Counted from the stretch's first letter, positions 32,310-45,490 are shown. The stretch is DNA of 50,467 nucleotides from Bacteroidaceae bacterium (GCA_017556045.1 JAFZFF010000010.1:1-50467); one strand, 5' to 3'. The notes: generated by a model not told the origin, from the letters alone. Made by a program: numbers and translations.

Positions 32310-34259
32310 TTACTTGATTACTGCAGCGTAACCACCATTACGAACCATCTTGATCTTAACGGTATCACCCTTCTTCACGCTCTTCACGTTCTTCTTGTAG
32401 TGCATAGCCTGACGGTCAGCATTTACACCATCCTCGTAAGAGGTGAGTGTGAAGGTCTTGCCTTCGGGGAGGAAGTCGAGAGTGATCTCCATCTCGAGGG
32501 GCTGCTGACGCTCAGCAGTCATACCACCGAGGAACCATGTGTCGCCGCTACGCTTAGCTACTACTACGTGGTCGCCCACCTTAGCAGAGAGAGCCTTGGT
32601 CTCGTCCCAAAGTACAGGAACAGAAGAGATGAAGCGTGTGCAGTCATCGTTGTTGTAGTAGAGTGTGGGGTTGTCAGCAAGCATCTGAAGACCAGACTCG
32701 AATACTACGAACAATGCCATCTGATAAGCACGTGTACCGATGCTACCAGAGTTGGGACGACGTGCAGAGTATACGTCGGGCTGAGTGCTGAACATTGAAC
32801 CGGGAGTGTACTCCATAGGACCTACCGCGTTACGGATGAAGGGGAGGTAGATGCTATTCTCGGGCTTACAGCCACCCATCTGCTCCATACCTGTCACACC
32901 CTCGTAAGAGAGGAGGTTGGGGTACATGAACTCGAGACCACCAGGAGTGAATGCACCGTGGTAGTTTACGAAGATCTTATGCTTAGCAGCCTCAGCTACT
33001 GTGCGCTCGTAGAAGTTTACCATCCACTGGTCGCTACGGTCCATGAAGTCAATTTTCACACCCTTAACGCCCCACTCAGCGAACTTCTCGAACATGCCGG
33101 GGTTCTCCTCAACACAACGCCATGTGAGCCAAAGGATAACGTCAACACCTACCTTCTTACCGTGAGCGATGATCTCGTGGAGGTCACATGCGGGGTTAGG
33201 AGTATAGGGGTCCATGTTGTCCTTAGCCCAACCTTCGTCCATCACGATGTACTTGATGCCATACTTAGAAGCGAAGTCCATGAAGTACTTGTAGGTCTCT
33301 ACGTTCAAGCCAGCTACGAAGTCTACATCGGGGCCGTAGGGGATAGCAGCGTTCCACCACTCCCAGCTTGCCTGACCGGGAACAACCCATGAGGGATCCT
33401 CGATCTTGCTATCCTGAGAGAGACGGCAGGTCATTGTGGTCTCAAGGAATGCAGCGTCGTCATCAGAGATTACGAAGTAACGCCAGGGGAATGAACGGGT
33501 ACCCTTAGTCTTAGCGATGTAAGCCTCGCGGAGGAGTACGTCATTAGCCTTGTCGTGACGGGGCTTCTCAACCTTTGTCACTGCAGGGAATACTGATGTG
33601 AAGCCGCTAGCGTCGTTACCGCGGAAGAAGGGAGCGGGATAGTCGCAACGATCAGCCTCAGCGATGAGGACCTTTACGTTTGAGGGAGTAGTTACGAAGA
33701 TAGGCATGTGAGCCATTCTGTCGAAGCTCTTCCAATCGTTAGACTTTACGAATGAGTAGCGCTCCTCGTAAGAGGTACGGTAGCTACCGCTCTGCTGGAG
33801 GATGAGCTGTGACTCCTGGGGTACGTATACGGTGATATCCTCATTGTATACCTCAATCTCGCCACCGAGCTTGGTTACGAAACGATAAGCCACACCATCG
33901 TTATATGCGCGGAACTCTACAGCGTAGTTGTCCTTCATGTTGAGGGTCATCTGGTTGTAGTTGTTGGGCACCTCAGCATACTTCAAGTGGATGTAGGGGC
34001 GCTTCACCTCATTAACGCTCTTACGCTGTGTGTTCTTAATCTTAGGTGTAGAACCGAGCACCTTACCGCCTACGTTCATAGACATACGGCAGTCGTCGAG
34101 TACGAGGTCATTACCATGGTATACATCATAGGTGATACCATCAGCGAGAGTTACTACTGCCTTGATGTTGCCATCAGGTGAAGTAACGGTGTAGTTTTGC
34201 GCTGTTGCTGCTGCTGAGAAGAGAGCTACAGCTGCCAAAAGAGAACTGATTTTCTTCAT
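32310..34259 (-). CDS. Glycoside hydrolase family 97, probable retaining alpha-galactosidase type
   Basis: This 649-residue exported enzyme has the signal MKKISSLLAAVALFSAAATAQ, an N-terminal beta-supersandwich (about 22-285), a TIM barrel (about 290-560) and a C-terminal beta domain, the GH97 layout. Family segments include WEWWNAAIPYG, YIVMDEGWAKD, VDVILWLTWRCVE, VKIDFMDRSDQWM (Asp404, Asp407) and SYEGVTGMEQ (Glu453). An Asp in the VKIDFMD position is what I expect in the retaining alpha-galactosidase branch, whereas the SusB-type inverting alpha-glucosidases use two Glu bases; the subfamily is therefore an inference. It starts 27 nt after the EEP-SGNH gene and ends at a strong terminator. 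Confidence 0.92.
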   Translation of the reverse strand: MKKISSLLAAVALFSAAATAQNYTVTSPDGNIKAVVTLADGITYDVYHGNDLVLDDCRMSMNVGGKVLGSTPKIKNTQRKSVNEVKRPYIHLKYAEVPNNYNQMTLNMKDNYAVEFRAYNDGVAYRFVTKLGGEIEVYNEDITVYVPQESQLILQQSGSYRTSYEERYSFVKSNDWKSFDRMAHMPIFVTTPSNVKVLIAEADRCDYPAPFFRGNDASGFTSVFPAVTKVEKPRHDKANDVLLREAYIAKTKGTRSFPWRYFVISDDDAAFLETTMTCRLSQDSKIEDPSWVVPGQASWEWWNAAIPYGPDVDFVAGLNVETYKYFMDFASKYGIKYIVMDEGWAKDNMDPYTPNPACDLHEIIAHGKKVGVDVILWLTWRCVEENPGMFEKFAEWGVKGVKIDFMDRSDQWMVNFYERTVAEAAKHKIFVNYHGAFTPGGLEFMYPNLLSYEGVTGMEQMGGCKPENSIYLPFIRNAVGPMEYTPGSMFSTQPDVYSARRPNSGSIGTRAYQMALFVVFESGLQMLADNPTLYYNNDDCTRFISSVPVLWDETKALSAKVGDHVVVAKRSGDTWFLGGMTAERQQPLEMEITLDFLPEGKTFTLTSYEDGVNADRQAMHYKKNVKSVKKGDTVKIKMVRNGGYAAVIK

Positions 34260-34286
34260 GTTTTACTTTGTTTTTATTATTAGGTA

Positions 34287-35786
34287 TTACTTATTCAAAG
34301 CTTCATCAAGGATCTTCTCCATCAAGAGATAGCCAGCCTTGTTGGGGTGGATGGGGTCAATCTGATACTCCTTCTTCAGAGCAGCGTTCTCATCTGCCAT
34401 GGGAGTGAAGTAGTCAACATACTCTACACCCTCGGTCTTTTCACAGTACTCGCGCAACCACTTGTTAATGGTAGCGATAGAACTGATCACTCTGTCAGAA
34501 CCAACCTCCCATGACCAGCTGTACTTGTCGCCGGGGAGGATAGAGCAGAGATAAGGCTTGATGCCATTAGCAAGAGCGAGCTCAGCCATAGAGATGATGT
34601 TGCCGTAGATGTGCTCCAATGCCACGAAGCCCTGGTTCATCGCGATATCGTTGGTACCAGCAAGGATAACCACCTTCTCAGGATGATGGTCGATAACGTC
34701 GGGGCGGAAGCGTGCGAGCATCTGAGCAGTCACCTGACCACCAATACCGCGGCAGATATAATCCTCATGCTTCTGGAAGTACTCGGGATAGTGATGTCTC
34801 CAGCCTTCTGTGATAGAGTTACCCATGAGCACAACCTTCACATCCTTCTTCTTATCCTGAATATTCTCCTTTGCATAACGACGGTAGTTAGCCCAGTCCT
34901 CTGTAGAACGCAAGTGAGGCAACTCGAGTGTAGCAGCCACTGCGAAGTGGTCTGAGGGCCAGTGCACCTGGTGCTTGTGACCATGCTCGTTCCAGTATGC
35001 ATGTGTGAGGATACCATACTTGTATACGTAGAAGCGGTCAGAAATGAAGATGTGATCGATACGACTATCTGAGTATTTGTCAGAGTGGAAAGCATTGGTC
35101 GTACCATTGGTCACAAATCTACGGTTGGTCTTGCTGAGAGCGTCTGTGAACGCACCGGGAGCGGTGAGGATACCATAGATTTCATTGTGTTGGTCTACAT
35201 TGAAGTCACCAGTGAGGATGTAGGGCTCTTCGCCACACATCTCCTTAATCTTCTTGATTACGAGCTTAGCACTCTCGCTACGAGCCTTGGTACCGATGTG
35301 ATCCATGTGGAGGTTAAACATCCAGAACTTCCACTTGGTACTCTTATCCTCAAACTGAGCCCATGTGCAGATGCGGGGAGCAGCTGCATCCCAACCGATA
35401 GAACCTACCTTGTCGGGGGTCTCTGAGAGCCAAAAGGTTCCGCTCTGGAGGCAGCGCATTCTGCTCTTCTTATAGAGGATAGGTGCATACTCACCAGCCT
35501 TCTTGCCATCATCGCGAGCTACACCAATAAAGTCATACTCACTGAGGCCAGCCTTGAGGGTCTCGAGCTGACCGTCGAGTACCTCTTGCAAACCTACGAG
35601 GTCCCACCACTCGTAGTAGATGATGTCGCGTACGTGCTGTGCACGCTGCTCCCAGCCATTGCCCTTCTTGGCATCGTTGGGTTCATCATAACGAATGTTG
35701 TACTGTCCCACAGTAAAGGCTCTCTGCTGTGCTCCGGCCATCAAGGCCAGGAGCAGCAGAGCATATGTCAATAACGAACGTTTCAT
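34287..35786 (-). CDS. Exported fusion of an EEP-family phosphohydrolase and an SGNH hydrolase
   Basis: This 499-residue exported protein (signal MKRSLLTYALLLLALMAGAQ) joins two hydrolases. The N-terminal half (about 22-300) is endonuclease/exonuclease/phosphatase-like: GQYNIRY, LVGLQEV (metal Glu), LHMDHIGTKAR, LTGDFNVDQ, SRIDHIFIS and WPSDHFAV. The C-terminal half (about 310-499) is SGNH/GDSL: MGNSITEGW (block I Ser), GIGGQVT (block II), LAGTNDIAMN (block III) and DPIHPNKAGY (block V His). The SGNH part likely deacetylates sugars; the EEP part may cleave a phosphodiester or phosphomonoester on the glycan. It sits between GH125 (37 nt) and GH97 (27 nt), so both activities probably serve one substrate. 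Confidence 0.9.
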   Translation of the reverse strand: MKRSLLTYALLLLALMAGAQQRAFTVGQYNIRYDEPNDAKKGNGWEQRAQHVRDIIYYEWWDLVGLQEVLDGQLETLKAGLSEYDFIGVARDDGKKAGEYAPILYKKSRMRCLQSGTFWLSETPDKVGSIGWDAAAPRICTWAQFEDKSTKWKFWMFNLHMDHIGTKARSESAKLVIKKIKEMCGEEPYILTGDFNVDQHNEIYGILTAPGAFTDALSKTNRRFVTNGTTNAFHSDKYSDSRIDHIFISDRFYVYKYGILTHAYWNEHGHKHQVHWPSDHFAVAATLELPHLRSTEDWANYRRYAKENIQDKKKDVKVVLMGNSITEGWRHHYPEYFQKHEDYICRGIGGQVTAQMLARFRPDVIDHHPEKVVILAGTNDIAMNQGFVALEHIYGNIISMAELALANGIKPYLCSILPGDKYSWSWEVGSDRVISSIATINKWLREYCEKTEGVEYVDYFTPMADENAALKKEYQIDPIHPNKAGYLLMEKILDEALNK

Positions 35787-35823
35787 GACAGTTTTATTCC
35801 TTTATATATATTAGTAGTATAGA

Positions 35824-37230
35824 TTACTTAACCTTGATGCTATTGAGCAAGTCGAGCTTACCGTCGTTGATCACCTTCAAGATGAGCTCTCCGAAGAGAC
35901 CGTTCACCCATGCAAACCATGAACGAGTGTAGTTAGAGGGATCATTTACGTTGAATGACTCGTGCATAAAGCCTGTACCAGCGTCAGTAGTCATGAGAAT
36001 CTCGATGCAACGCTTGATCTCAGCATCGTCGGTGCTGGTCATAGCGCGTGTGATCAAGCTCATAGGCCATGCCATATCGTAACCGATGTGGGGACCACCG
36101 ATACCCTCACCTGCAGCACCCTTGAAGAAGTAGGGGTTGCTATCGCTCCATACGAAGCGGCGAGTGTTCAAGTAGATAGGATCGTCAGCGGGAACGTCGC
36201 CGAGGTATGCCAAAGCCTGAAGGCTGGGGATGTTAGCGTCGTCCATGAGAAGCTGGTTACCGAAACCGTCAACCTCGAATGCATAGATAGGACCAAACTC
36301 GGGGTGATTGTGGATAGCGTACTTCTTGAGCGCAGCCTCTACCTCGTCAGCGAGCTCTGTGCACTGCTTAGCCAAATCGTCGCGGCCGTTTACCTTGGTG
36401 AGGATCTCAGCAGCCTTGCGGAGAGATGTCACAGCAAAGAAGTTTGAGGGCACAAGGAACTGGAGGATAGTAGCATCGTCAGAAGGACGGAATGTAGAAA
36501 CGATGAGGCCTACGGGCTTCACGGGAGCACCCATACCGTTGTTACCTACAGTGTCGAAAGCACGATCTGTCTTACGTCTGAAGGTATAGGGACCTACACC
36601 CTCCTTACGCTGCTGTTCACGGAAGGTCTTGAGAGTGAGCTCCATGCTCTTGATCCACTCGTCGCTGAAGATAGACTCGTCGCCGCAGATCTTCCAGTAT
36701 TCATAAGCCAAGCGGATGGGGTAGCAGTGTGAGTCGATCTCCCACTTGCGCTCATGCACACCAGGCTTCATCTCTGTATGGTCTGACGCCCAGTGACCCA
36801 CCTTGTCAGCCTCCTTGTAGAAAGCATTTGCATAGGGGTCGAGAATGATGCAACGGAACTGACGCATGATCACACCACCGATGAGCTCACGGAGAGCGTC
36901 GTCGTCGTTGATGAAGGGGAGGTATGTCCATACCTGAGCACCAGAGTCGCGCAACCACATAGCGTGGATATCGCCAGTATATACGAAGGCATCGTATCTG
37001 CCGTTAGGATGCACTGTAGTATCCAATGTGTTAGGCAAGCAGTTGGCAAACATCCAAGCCAATTTCTTGTTTTTCAACTTAGCAGTAGTTTCTTCAATTT
37101 TTGCATCTACTGCCTCAGACACGAAGAGTCTGTCAGCCTTGTCAGGACGGCATGAAACGTAATCCTTTGATGTGCAAGACATTGATGTCAGCAGCAACGC
37201 TGCGAGCATACAGATTTTTGAAATTCTCAT
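35824..37230 (-). CDS. Glycoside hydrolase family 125 lipoprotein (exo-alpha-1,6-mannosidase family)
   Basis: This 468-residue lipoprotein starts MRISKICMLAALLLTSMSC (lipobox TSMSC). It has the GH125 (alpha/alpha)6-barrel segments: YDAFVYTGDIHAMWLRDSGAQ as two family phrases, WEIDSHCYPIRLAYEYW, FRPSDDATILQFLVPSN and AAGEGIGGPHIGYDMAWPMSLI. Known GH125 members are alpha-1,6-mannosidases acting on N-glycan fragments. I use the ATG at 37230 since the longer frame adds 24 residues ahead of a proper lipoprotein signal. It leads the GH125-EEP/SGNH-GH97 operon. A -7 element CAAATATA (37264-37271) has its nearest CAAA 24 bp away, so the promoter is plausible but not ideal. Confidence 0.92.
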   Translation of the reverse strand: MRISKICMLAALLLTSMSCTSKDYVSCRPDKADRLFVSEAVDAKIEETTAKLKNKKLAWMFANCLPNTLDTTVHPNGRYDAFVYTGDIHAMWLRDSGAQVWTYLPFINDDDALRELIGGVIMRQFRCIILDPYANAFYKEADKVGHWASDHTEMKPGVHERKWEIDSHCYPIRLAYEYWKICGDESIFSDEWIKSMELTLKTFREQQRKEGVGPYTFRRKTDRAFDTVGNNGMGAPVKPVGLIVSTFRPSDDATILQFLVPSNFFAVTSLRKAAEILTKVNGRDDLAKQCTELADEVEAALKKYAIHNHPEFGPIYAFEVDGFGNQLLMDDANIPSLQALAYLGDVPADDPIYLNTRRFVWSDSNPYFFKGAAGEGIGGPHIGYDMAWPMSLITRAMTSTDDAEIKRCIEILMTTDAGTGFMHESFNVNDPSNYTRSWFAWVNGLFGELILKVINDGKLDLLNSIKVK

Positions 37231-37376
37231 AATAACACTAAATTTAATAAATATAATTTGACGCAAATATACATCTTTTTTTTCAGTTTTCCATACAAAC
37301 ACGCTGATTTTTCAGTTTTTGGCTATTTGGAGGCATACATCGGATGTTAAAATTTACAGTGCCTGACACAAAAAAA

Positions 37377-37404
37377 AGAGAGGACACCTTGCGGCACCCT
37401 CTCT
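37377..37404 (-). terminator. Terminator after GH27 copy A
   Basis: AGAGAGG pairs with CCTCTCT with further G-T wobble pairs around GCAA, followed on the minus strand by TTTTTTTTGTG, 27 nt past the stop. Confidence 0.9.
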
Positions 37405-37430
37405 AAAATTCACCATATAAAATTTCTCTC

Positions 37431-39671
37431 TTAGAATGCCACCTTAAGGTATCTGCATCCATGGAGAGGGATGTTACATTTGAGTTCCTCATCTGCGAGG
37501 TTCTTTTGACGCCACACGTCGCGGATAACCTTAGCGGACTTGTCTGAGGGAATGAGTGCCTTGAGGTCTACCTCATGGTCTACGTCACCTACATTGAAGA
37601 CACCCACAGCAATGCTACCATCTGCCAAGGGGCGGCTCCAAATCTCGATATCACCATCCTTCTTGGTGAGGTCAGCCTGTTTACCAAGAACATCTTGATT
37701 GATGGCATTTACCTCATTGTTACAGAGAAGCTTCACAGTGAAGTCATCCATCTGTGCAATGTCGCAGCCGATAAGCATGTTCGAAGCCAAGAGTGTCCAT
37801 AGCGTGATGTGAGTATACTGCTCGTCAGGAGTCAAGCGAGTCTCACGGAGCTCACCTCTACCCCAGCCTACCTTACCTACCACGAGCATATCGGGGTCGT
37901 TCCAGTGACCTACTGATGAGTACTGCGACTTACCCTCTTGTAAGCGGAAGCCTACACGGTATACAGTAGCCCAGTCGTCCTCAATGTCGGGAGCTGTACG
38001 CCAGCTATCACCATCACAATAGAGACCCCAGAGGTGCACTTCTGTACCTCCCAAGGGGCCAAGGCTGTAGAAGATATCACGAGGCTGCTGACGCAGATAC
38101 TGCTGCATGAGCAAGTAGGGACGGATACAGCTTGCATATCCCCAATCGTTGTTCTTATGGCGCTCGTCCTCGTAGCTACACCAGTCATACTTGAGGTAGT
38201 CAACCCCCCACTCATTGTACTTAGCCGCATCCTCCTTCTCATATCCAAGGCTACCCGTGTAGTTGCCACAGGTGGTAGCACCCGGTGTGCTGTAGATACC
38301 AAACTTAAGTCCGCGTTCGTGAAGCCAGTCGATGAGTCCCTTCATCGAGGGGAACTTCTCATTTGCCTCAACACTACCATCTGCATTACGCTCATCAGCT
38401 TCCCAGCCATCGTCGATATTAACGTAGCTGTAGCCATAGTCTGCCAATCCCTTATCAATGAGAGCCTGAGCCGAAGCGATCACCTTTTCTTGCGATACGC
38501 TCAGTCCCCAGCAGTTCCATGAGTTCCATCCCATAGGAGGAGTCTGACCAATCTTATCGGCCCCCACCTTGATGGTAAAGAACTGAGTATCCTTACCCTT
38601 AGCATTCTCAGCTGTCACTGTAAAGGTATAGTCTCCAGCATTCTTGATGCTACCTATCAGCACGCCCTCCTCGGTGAGTTCCACACCCTCGGGGATGTTG
38701 TTACCTCTCAACTTCATGGGACGCTCACCTGACACAGCAAAGCGATAGATAATGGGTGAGCCAGGGCGCACACCAAAGACGGGAGCATTATTGAAGCGCG
38801 GAGTCTCGGGGGTCGGAGGGGTCAAGATGTACTTGAGCTGTCTGGTCTCCTCAAACACTTCGCCTATCTTCTCATCCGTATAGGTAGCTGTCAGCTGGTA
38901 CATCACGTTAGAGTCATAGGGCACCGATACCACTGTCGGCTTTCCACGCTTGACGCTCACCATCTTCTTAATAGACTTAGCCACAGCTCCCGTCTCGCGA
39001 TCGATGAGCTTTATCTCCAGCAGTCCATTACTGATGGTAGCGTACTTATTGACAATCTCCACATCGCAGCGGTGCTGGCTCTCGCTGATGTCATTGAGGC
39101 GTAAAGAGAGTCCATCTGCGGCTTTAGGGAAGAACACGTATACAGAGTCTTCACACATACCGCCTCCTCCACCTCGGTTATAGGCACGGATAGCAATGAC
39201 GTTATCCTCACCCAAGCGGATGCCAGTTTCCTTAACACCAGCCTCATAGTAGCGTTCCGGGGCGAATACACCTGTAGCATAACCATCCTTAGAGGTAGGC
39301 ATACTACCACTACCACCGATGCGCTTACCATTCACAAAGCACTCGTCTGCATCGTCGACCTTAGGAATGTTCACAACAATTACATTCTGCTGGTCAGTAC
39401 TACTCTTGGGGATATTCACATGGATACGATACCAAGCAAACCCATTATTGTGTGCAGGGTATCCCTGTTCGTTCCAACACTTCGTAACGTCAATCTCACC
39501 CCATGAGGAGTCATCCACGTCGCGATTAGCCCAAGTCATGTCATCGCCCATCTTAAAGAGCGCCTTGCTGATAGTAATCTTGTCAGACACCTCAGCCGCC
39601 CAGTCACGTTCCTGCGCATTAGCTTGCAACCCTACTAAGGTTATCAGCGCCACGATAAATAGCTTTTTCAT
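37431..39671 (-). CDS. GH27 alpha-galactosidase family protein, copy A
   Basis: This 746-residue exported enzyme (signal MKKLFIVALITLVGLQANAQ) has three parts. A galactose-binding-like sandwich lies at about 30-185 (WANRDVDDSSWGEIDV, AWYRIHVNIP). A stretch with two immunoglobulin-like folds covers about 190-370, the second of He_PIG type (GSPIIYRFAVSG, GDYTFTVTAENAKG). A GH27 catalytic barrel follows, from PPMGWNSWNCWG to about residue 660, with the nucleophile Asp in YLKYDWCSY and the acid/base region WNDPDMLVVGKVGWGRG. A beta domain closes it. It is a tandem paralogue of copy B; the two match closely from PVFGVRPGSP onwards. It has its own promoter and terminator. GH27 also includes alpha-N-acetylgalactosaminidases and beta-L-arabinopyranosidases, so the exact sugar is open. 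Confidence 0.93.
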   Translation of the reverse strand: MKKLFIVALITLVGLQANAQERDWAAEVSDKITISKALFKMGDDMTWANRDVDDSSWGEIDVTKCWNEQGYPAHNNGFAWYRIHVNIPKSSTDQQNVIVVNIPKVDDADECFVNGKRIGGSGSMPTSKDGYATGVFAPERYYEAGVKETGIRLGEDNVIAIRAYNRGGGGGMCEDSVYVFFPKAADGLSLRLNDISESQHRCDVEIVNKYATISNGLLEIKLIDRETGAVAKSIKKMVSVKRGKPTVVSVPYDSNVMYQLTATYTDEKIGEVFEETRQLKYILTPPTPETPRFNNAPVFGVRPGSPIIYRFAVSGERPMKLRGNNIPEGVELTEEGVLIGSIKNAGDYTFTVTAENAKGKDTQFFTIKVGADKIGQTPPMGWNSWNCWGLSVSQEKVIASAQALIDKGLADYGYSYVNIDDGWEADERNADGSVEANEKFPSMKGLIDWLHERGLKFGIYSTPGATTCGNYTGSLGYEKEDAAKYNEWGVDYLKYDWCSYEDERHKNNDWGYASCIRPYLLMQQYLRQQPRDIFYSLGPLGGTEVHLWGLYCDGDSWRTAPDIEDDWATVYRVGFRLQEGKSQYSSVGHWNDPDMLVVGKVGWGRGELRETRLTPDEQYTHITLWTLLASNMLIGCDIAQMDDFTVKLLCNNEVNAINQDVLGKQADLTKKDGDIEIWSRPLADGSIAVGVFNVGDVDHEVDLKALIPSDKSAKVIRDVWRQKNLADEELKCNIPLHGCRYLKVAF

Positions 39672-39760
39672 TGTATTCCTACGAGGTCCTCAAGTTCGTT
39701 TTTACGTCTTGGAGCAGCCCGAACCCCATTATGAGCCACACCAACGCATGTTAATTTTTA

Positions 39761-39792
39761 CAAAAATAGTCTATTTTCTCATCATTTCCAAA
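39761..39792 (-). promoter_or_regulatory. Promoter of GH27 copy A
   Basis: On the minus strand, TTTG (39789-39792), a 20-bp spacer and TATTTTTG (39761-39768) match the consensus, about 90 bp before the start. Confidence 0.7.
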
Positions 39793-39849
39793 CAATTCTC
39801 CTTTTTACGCAACAAACCTACTGTCTCTGATATAAAACTACAAACACAA

Positions 39850-39877
39850 AGAGAGAGCACCTCACAGTGCTCTCTCT
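39850..39877 (-). terminator. Terminator of the GH2-GH27 copy B unit
   Basis: AGAGAGAGCAC pairs with GTGCTCTCTCT around a short loop, followed on the minus strand by TTGTGTTTG, 27 nt past the stop. Confidence 0.85.
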
Positions 39878-39904
39878 AAAACAGTTATTGTAAAAATATT
39901 CCTC

Positions 39905-42121
39905 TTAGAATGTCACCTTGAGGTATCTGCATCCATGCAAGGGGATATTACATTTGAGTTCCTCATCTGCGAGGTTCTTCTGACGCCACACATCGCGGAT
40001 AACCTTAGCGGGCTTATCTGAGGGGATGAGTGCCTTGAGGTCTACCTCATGGTCTACGTCACCTACATTGAAGATACCTACTGCAATACTGCCATCTGCC
40101 AAGGGGCGGCTCCAAATCTCGATGTCGCCATCCTTCTTGGTGAGATCAGCCTGCTTACCGAGCATATCCTGGTTGATAGCATTTACCTCATTGTTACAGA
40201 GGAGCTTCACAGTAAAGTCATCCATGTGCTCGATGTCGCAACCGATAAGCATGTTTGATGCGAGGAGTGTCCACAATGTGATGTGAGTGTACTGCTCGTC
40301 GGGTGTCAAGCGCGTCTCGCGGAGGTCGCCGCGTCCCCAGCCGACCTTACCTACTACGAGCATATCGGGGTCGTTCCAGTGACCAACTGAAGAGTACTTT
40401 GACAAGCCCTCTTGCAAGCGGAAGCCTACGCGGTATACTGTAGCCCAGTCGTCCTCGATATCAGGAGCTGTACGCCAGCTATCACCATCACAGTAGAGAC
40501 CCCAGAGGTATACCTGAGTACCTCCCAAGGGACCAAGGCTGTAGAAGATATCGCGGGGCTGCTGACGTATATATTGCTGCATGAGCAAGTAGGGACGGAT
40601 ACAGCTTGCAAAGCCCCAGTCGTTAGTCTCACGGCGTACGTTCTCGTAGCTACACCAGTCATACTTGAGGTAGTCAACACCCCACTCATTGTACTTCTCA
40701 GCATCCTCTTTCTCATAGCCGAGACTACCGAGATAGCCTCCACAGGTGGTAGCACCAGGACCGCTATAGATACCAAACTTCAAGCCACGATCGTGGAGCC
40801 AGTCGATGAGTCCCTTCATTGAGGGGAACTTCTCGTTAGCTTCGATGGTGCCATCGGGGTTACGCTCTGCAGCTTCCCAACCATCATCGATATTGATATA
40901 GCAATAGCCATGGTCTGCCAAGCCCTTATCGATGAGCGCCTGAGCCGAAGCAATTACCTTCTCCTGAGATACGCTCAGTCCCCAGCAGTTCCATGAGTTC
41001 CATCCCATGGGAGGAGTCTGACCAATCTTGTCTGCACCCACCTTGATAGTGAAGATCTGAGTATCTTTGCCCTTGGCATTCTCTGCAGTCACCGTGAAGG
41101 TATAGTCACCATCCTTGTCGAGCTTACCAGTCATCACACCCTCTTCAGTCACCTGTACACCCTCGGGGAGGTTGCTGCAGGTAAGCTTCATGGGACGTTC
41201 ACCTGTTACAGCAAAGCGATAGATGATGGGTGAGCCGGGGCGAACGCCAAATACGGGAGCATTATTGAAGCGCGGTGTCACGGGATCATCGGGAGTGAGC
41301 ACATACTTGAGCTGCTTCTCCTCCTTGATCACCTTACCTGTCTTAGCGTCGGTATAGGTGACTGTGAGCTTCTGCATCTTGTCCATGGTGTAGGGTACGG
41401 TCACCATTGTGGGCTTGCCGCGCTTTACGGTAATCTTCTTATTGATGGTCTTCACGACAGCGCCAGTTTCGCGGTCAGTCATCACCACCTCGAGCTTACC
41501 ATTAGTTGATGTAGCGTAGTCATTGATAACCTCGATGGTGTAGTACTGCTTGCCCTCGTTATAGTCGGTGAGGCGCATAGAGATACCCTCGGCCGCCTTG
41601 GGCGCATAGATATTCAAGGGGTTGTAGAACAAACCACCCGAACCACCACGATTGTATACGCGTACAGCTACCACGTTCTCCTTGTCCCAATGAATATCCT
41701 TGGCATCTGCCACATAGTAGCGATCTACATTTACTGCACCAACAAAACCATTCTTGCTTGTTGGCAAAAAACCAGTACCACCGATAAGCTTGCCATTGAG
41801 GTAACACTCGTCCACGTCGTCAGCACGGGGGATATTGATGATAACAGCATTCTGTTGGTCAGCATTCTGAATCAAGCTCTTGGGAATGTTTATGCGGAAG
41901 CGATACCACGCATAGTCGTTGTTGTGAGCAGGGAAGCCCTGTTTGTCCCATTGAGATTTCACATCGATACTGCTCCAAGAAGAGTCATCCACGTCGAGGT
42001 TAGCCCACTCCATGTTGTCCCCCTGCTTGAAAAGCGCCTTGTCTACGCTGAGCGTCTGTGTCTGCGCATTAGCCTGAAGCCCAGCCAGGGCCATCAGCGC
42101 TACGATAAATAGCTTTTTCAT
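39905..42121 (-). CDS. GH27 alpha-galactosidase family protein, copy B
   Basis: This 738-residue exported enzyme (signal MKKLFIVALMALAGLQANAQ) has the same order as copy A: galactose-binding-like sandwich, Ig-like stretch with He_PIG, GH27 barrel (nucleophile Asp in YLKYDWCSY; WNDPDMLVVGKVGWGRG) and C-terminal beta domain. It diverges from A mostly in the first 300 residues, so the catalytic part is conserved and the binding part has drifted. I start at the ATG at 42121 because the longer frame adds 23 residues before a clear signal peptide. It lies 108 nt after the GH2 stop with no consensus promoter between, so GH2 and copy B are probably one transcript. Leader similarity to copy A shows that the duplication included upstream DNA. 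Confidence 0.93.
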   Translation of the reverse strand: MKKLFIVALMALAGLQANAQTQTLSVDKALFKQGDNMEWANLDVDDSSWSSIDVKSQWDKQGFPAHNNDYAWYRFRINIPKSLIQNADQQNAVIINIPRADDVDECYLNGKLIGGTGFLPTSKNGFVGAVNVDRYYVADAKDIHWDKENVVAVRVYNRGGSGGLFYNPLNIYAPKAAEGISMRLTDYNEGKQYYTIEVINDYATSTNGKLEVVMTDRETGAVVKTINKKITVKRGKPTMVTVPYTMDKMQKLTVTYTDAKTGKVIKEEKQLKYVLTPDDPVTPRFNNAPVFGVRPGSPIIYRFAVTGERPMKLTCSNLPEGVQVTEEGVMTGKLDKDGDYTFTVTAENAKGKDTQIFTIKVGADKIGQTPPMGWNSWNCWGLSVSQEKVIASAQALIDKGLADHGYCYINIDDGWEAAERNPDGTIEANEKFPSMKGLIDWLHDRGLKFGIYSGPGATTCGGYLGSLGYEKEDAEKYNEWGVDYLKYDWCSYENVRRETNDWGFASCIRPYLLMQQYIRQQPRDIFYSLGPLGGTQVYLWGLYCDGDSWRTAPDIEDDWATVYRVGFRLQEGLSKYSSVGHWNDPDMLVVGKVGWGRGDLRETRLTPDEQYTHITLWTLLASNMLIGCDIEHMDDFTVKLLCNNEVNAINQDMLGKQADLTKKDGDIEIWSRPLADGSIAVGIFNVGDVDHEVDLKALIPSDKPAKVIRDVWRQKNLADEELKCNIPLHGCRYLKVTF

Positions 42122-42229
42122 TAGGTATTCTATGAGGTTCTTTCGGTTTATTTCGCACCACTGAGCAGCCCGAACCTCCTTTGTAGCCACTACCGATGCT
42201 CCATTATTTCCTATTAGTTATACACGTAA

Positions 42230-45490
<3,261 letters not shown>

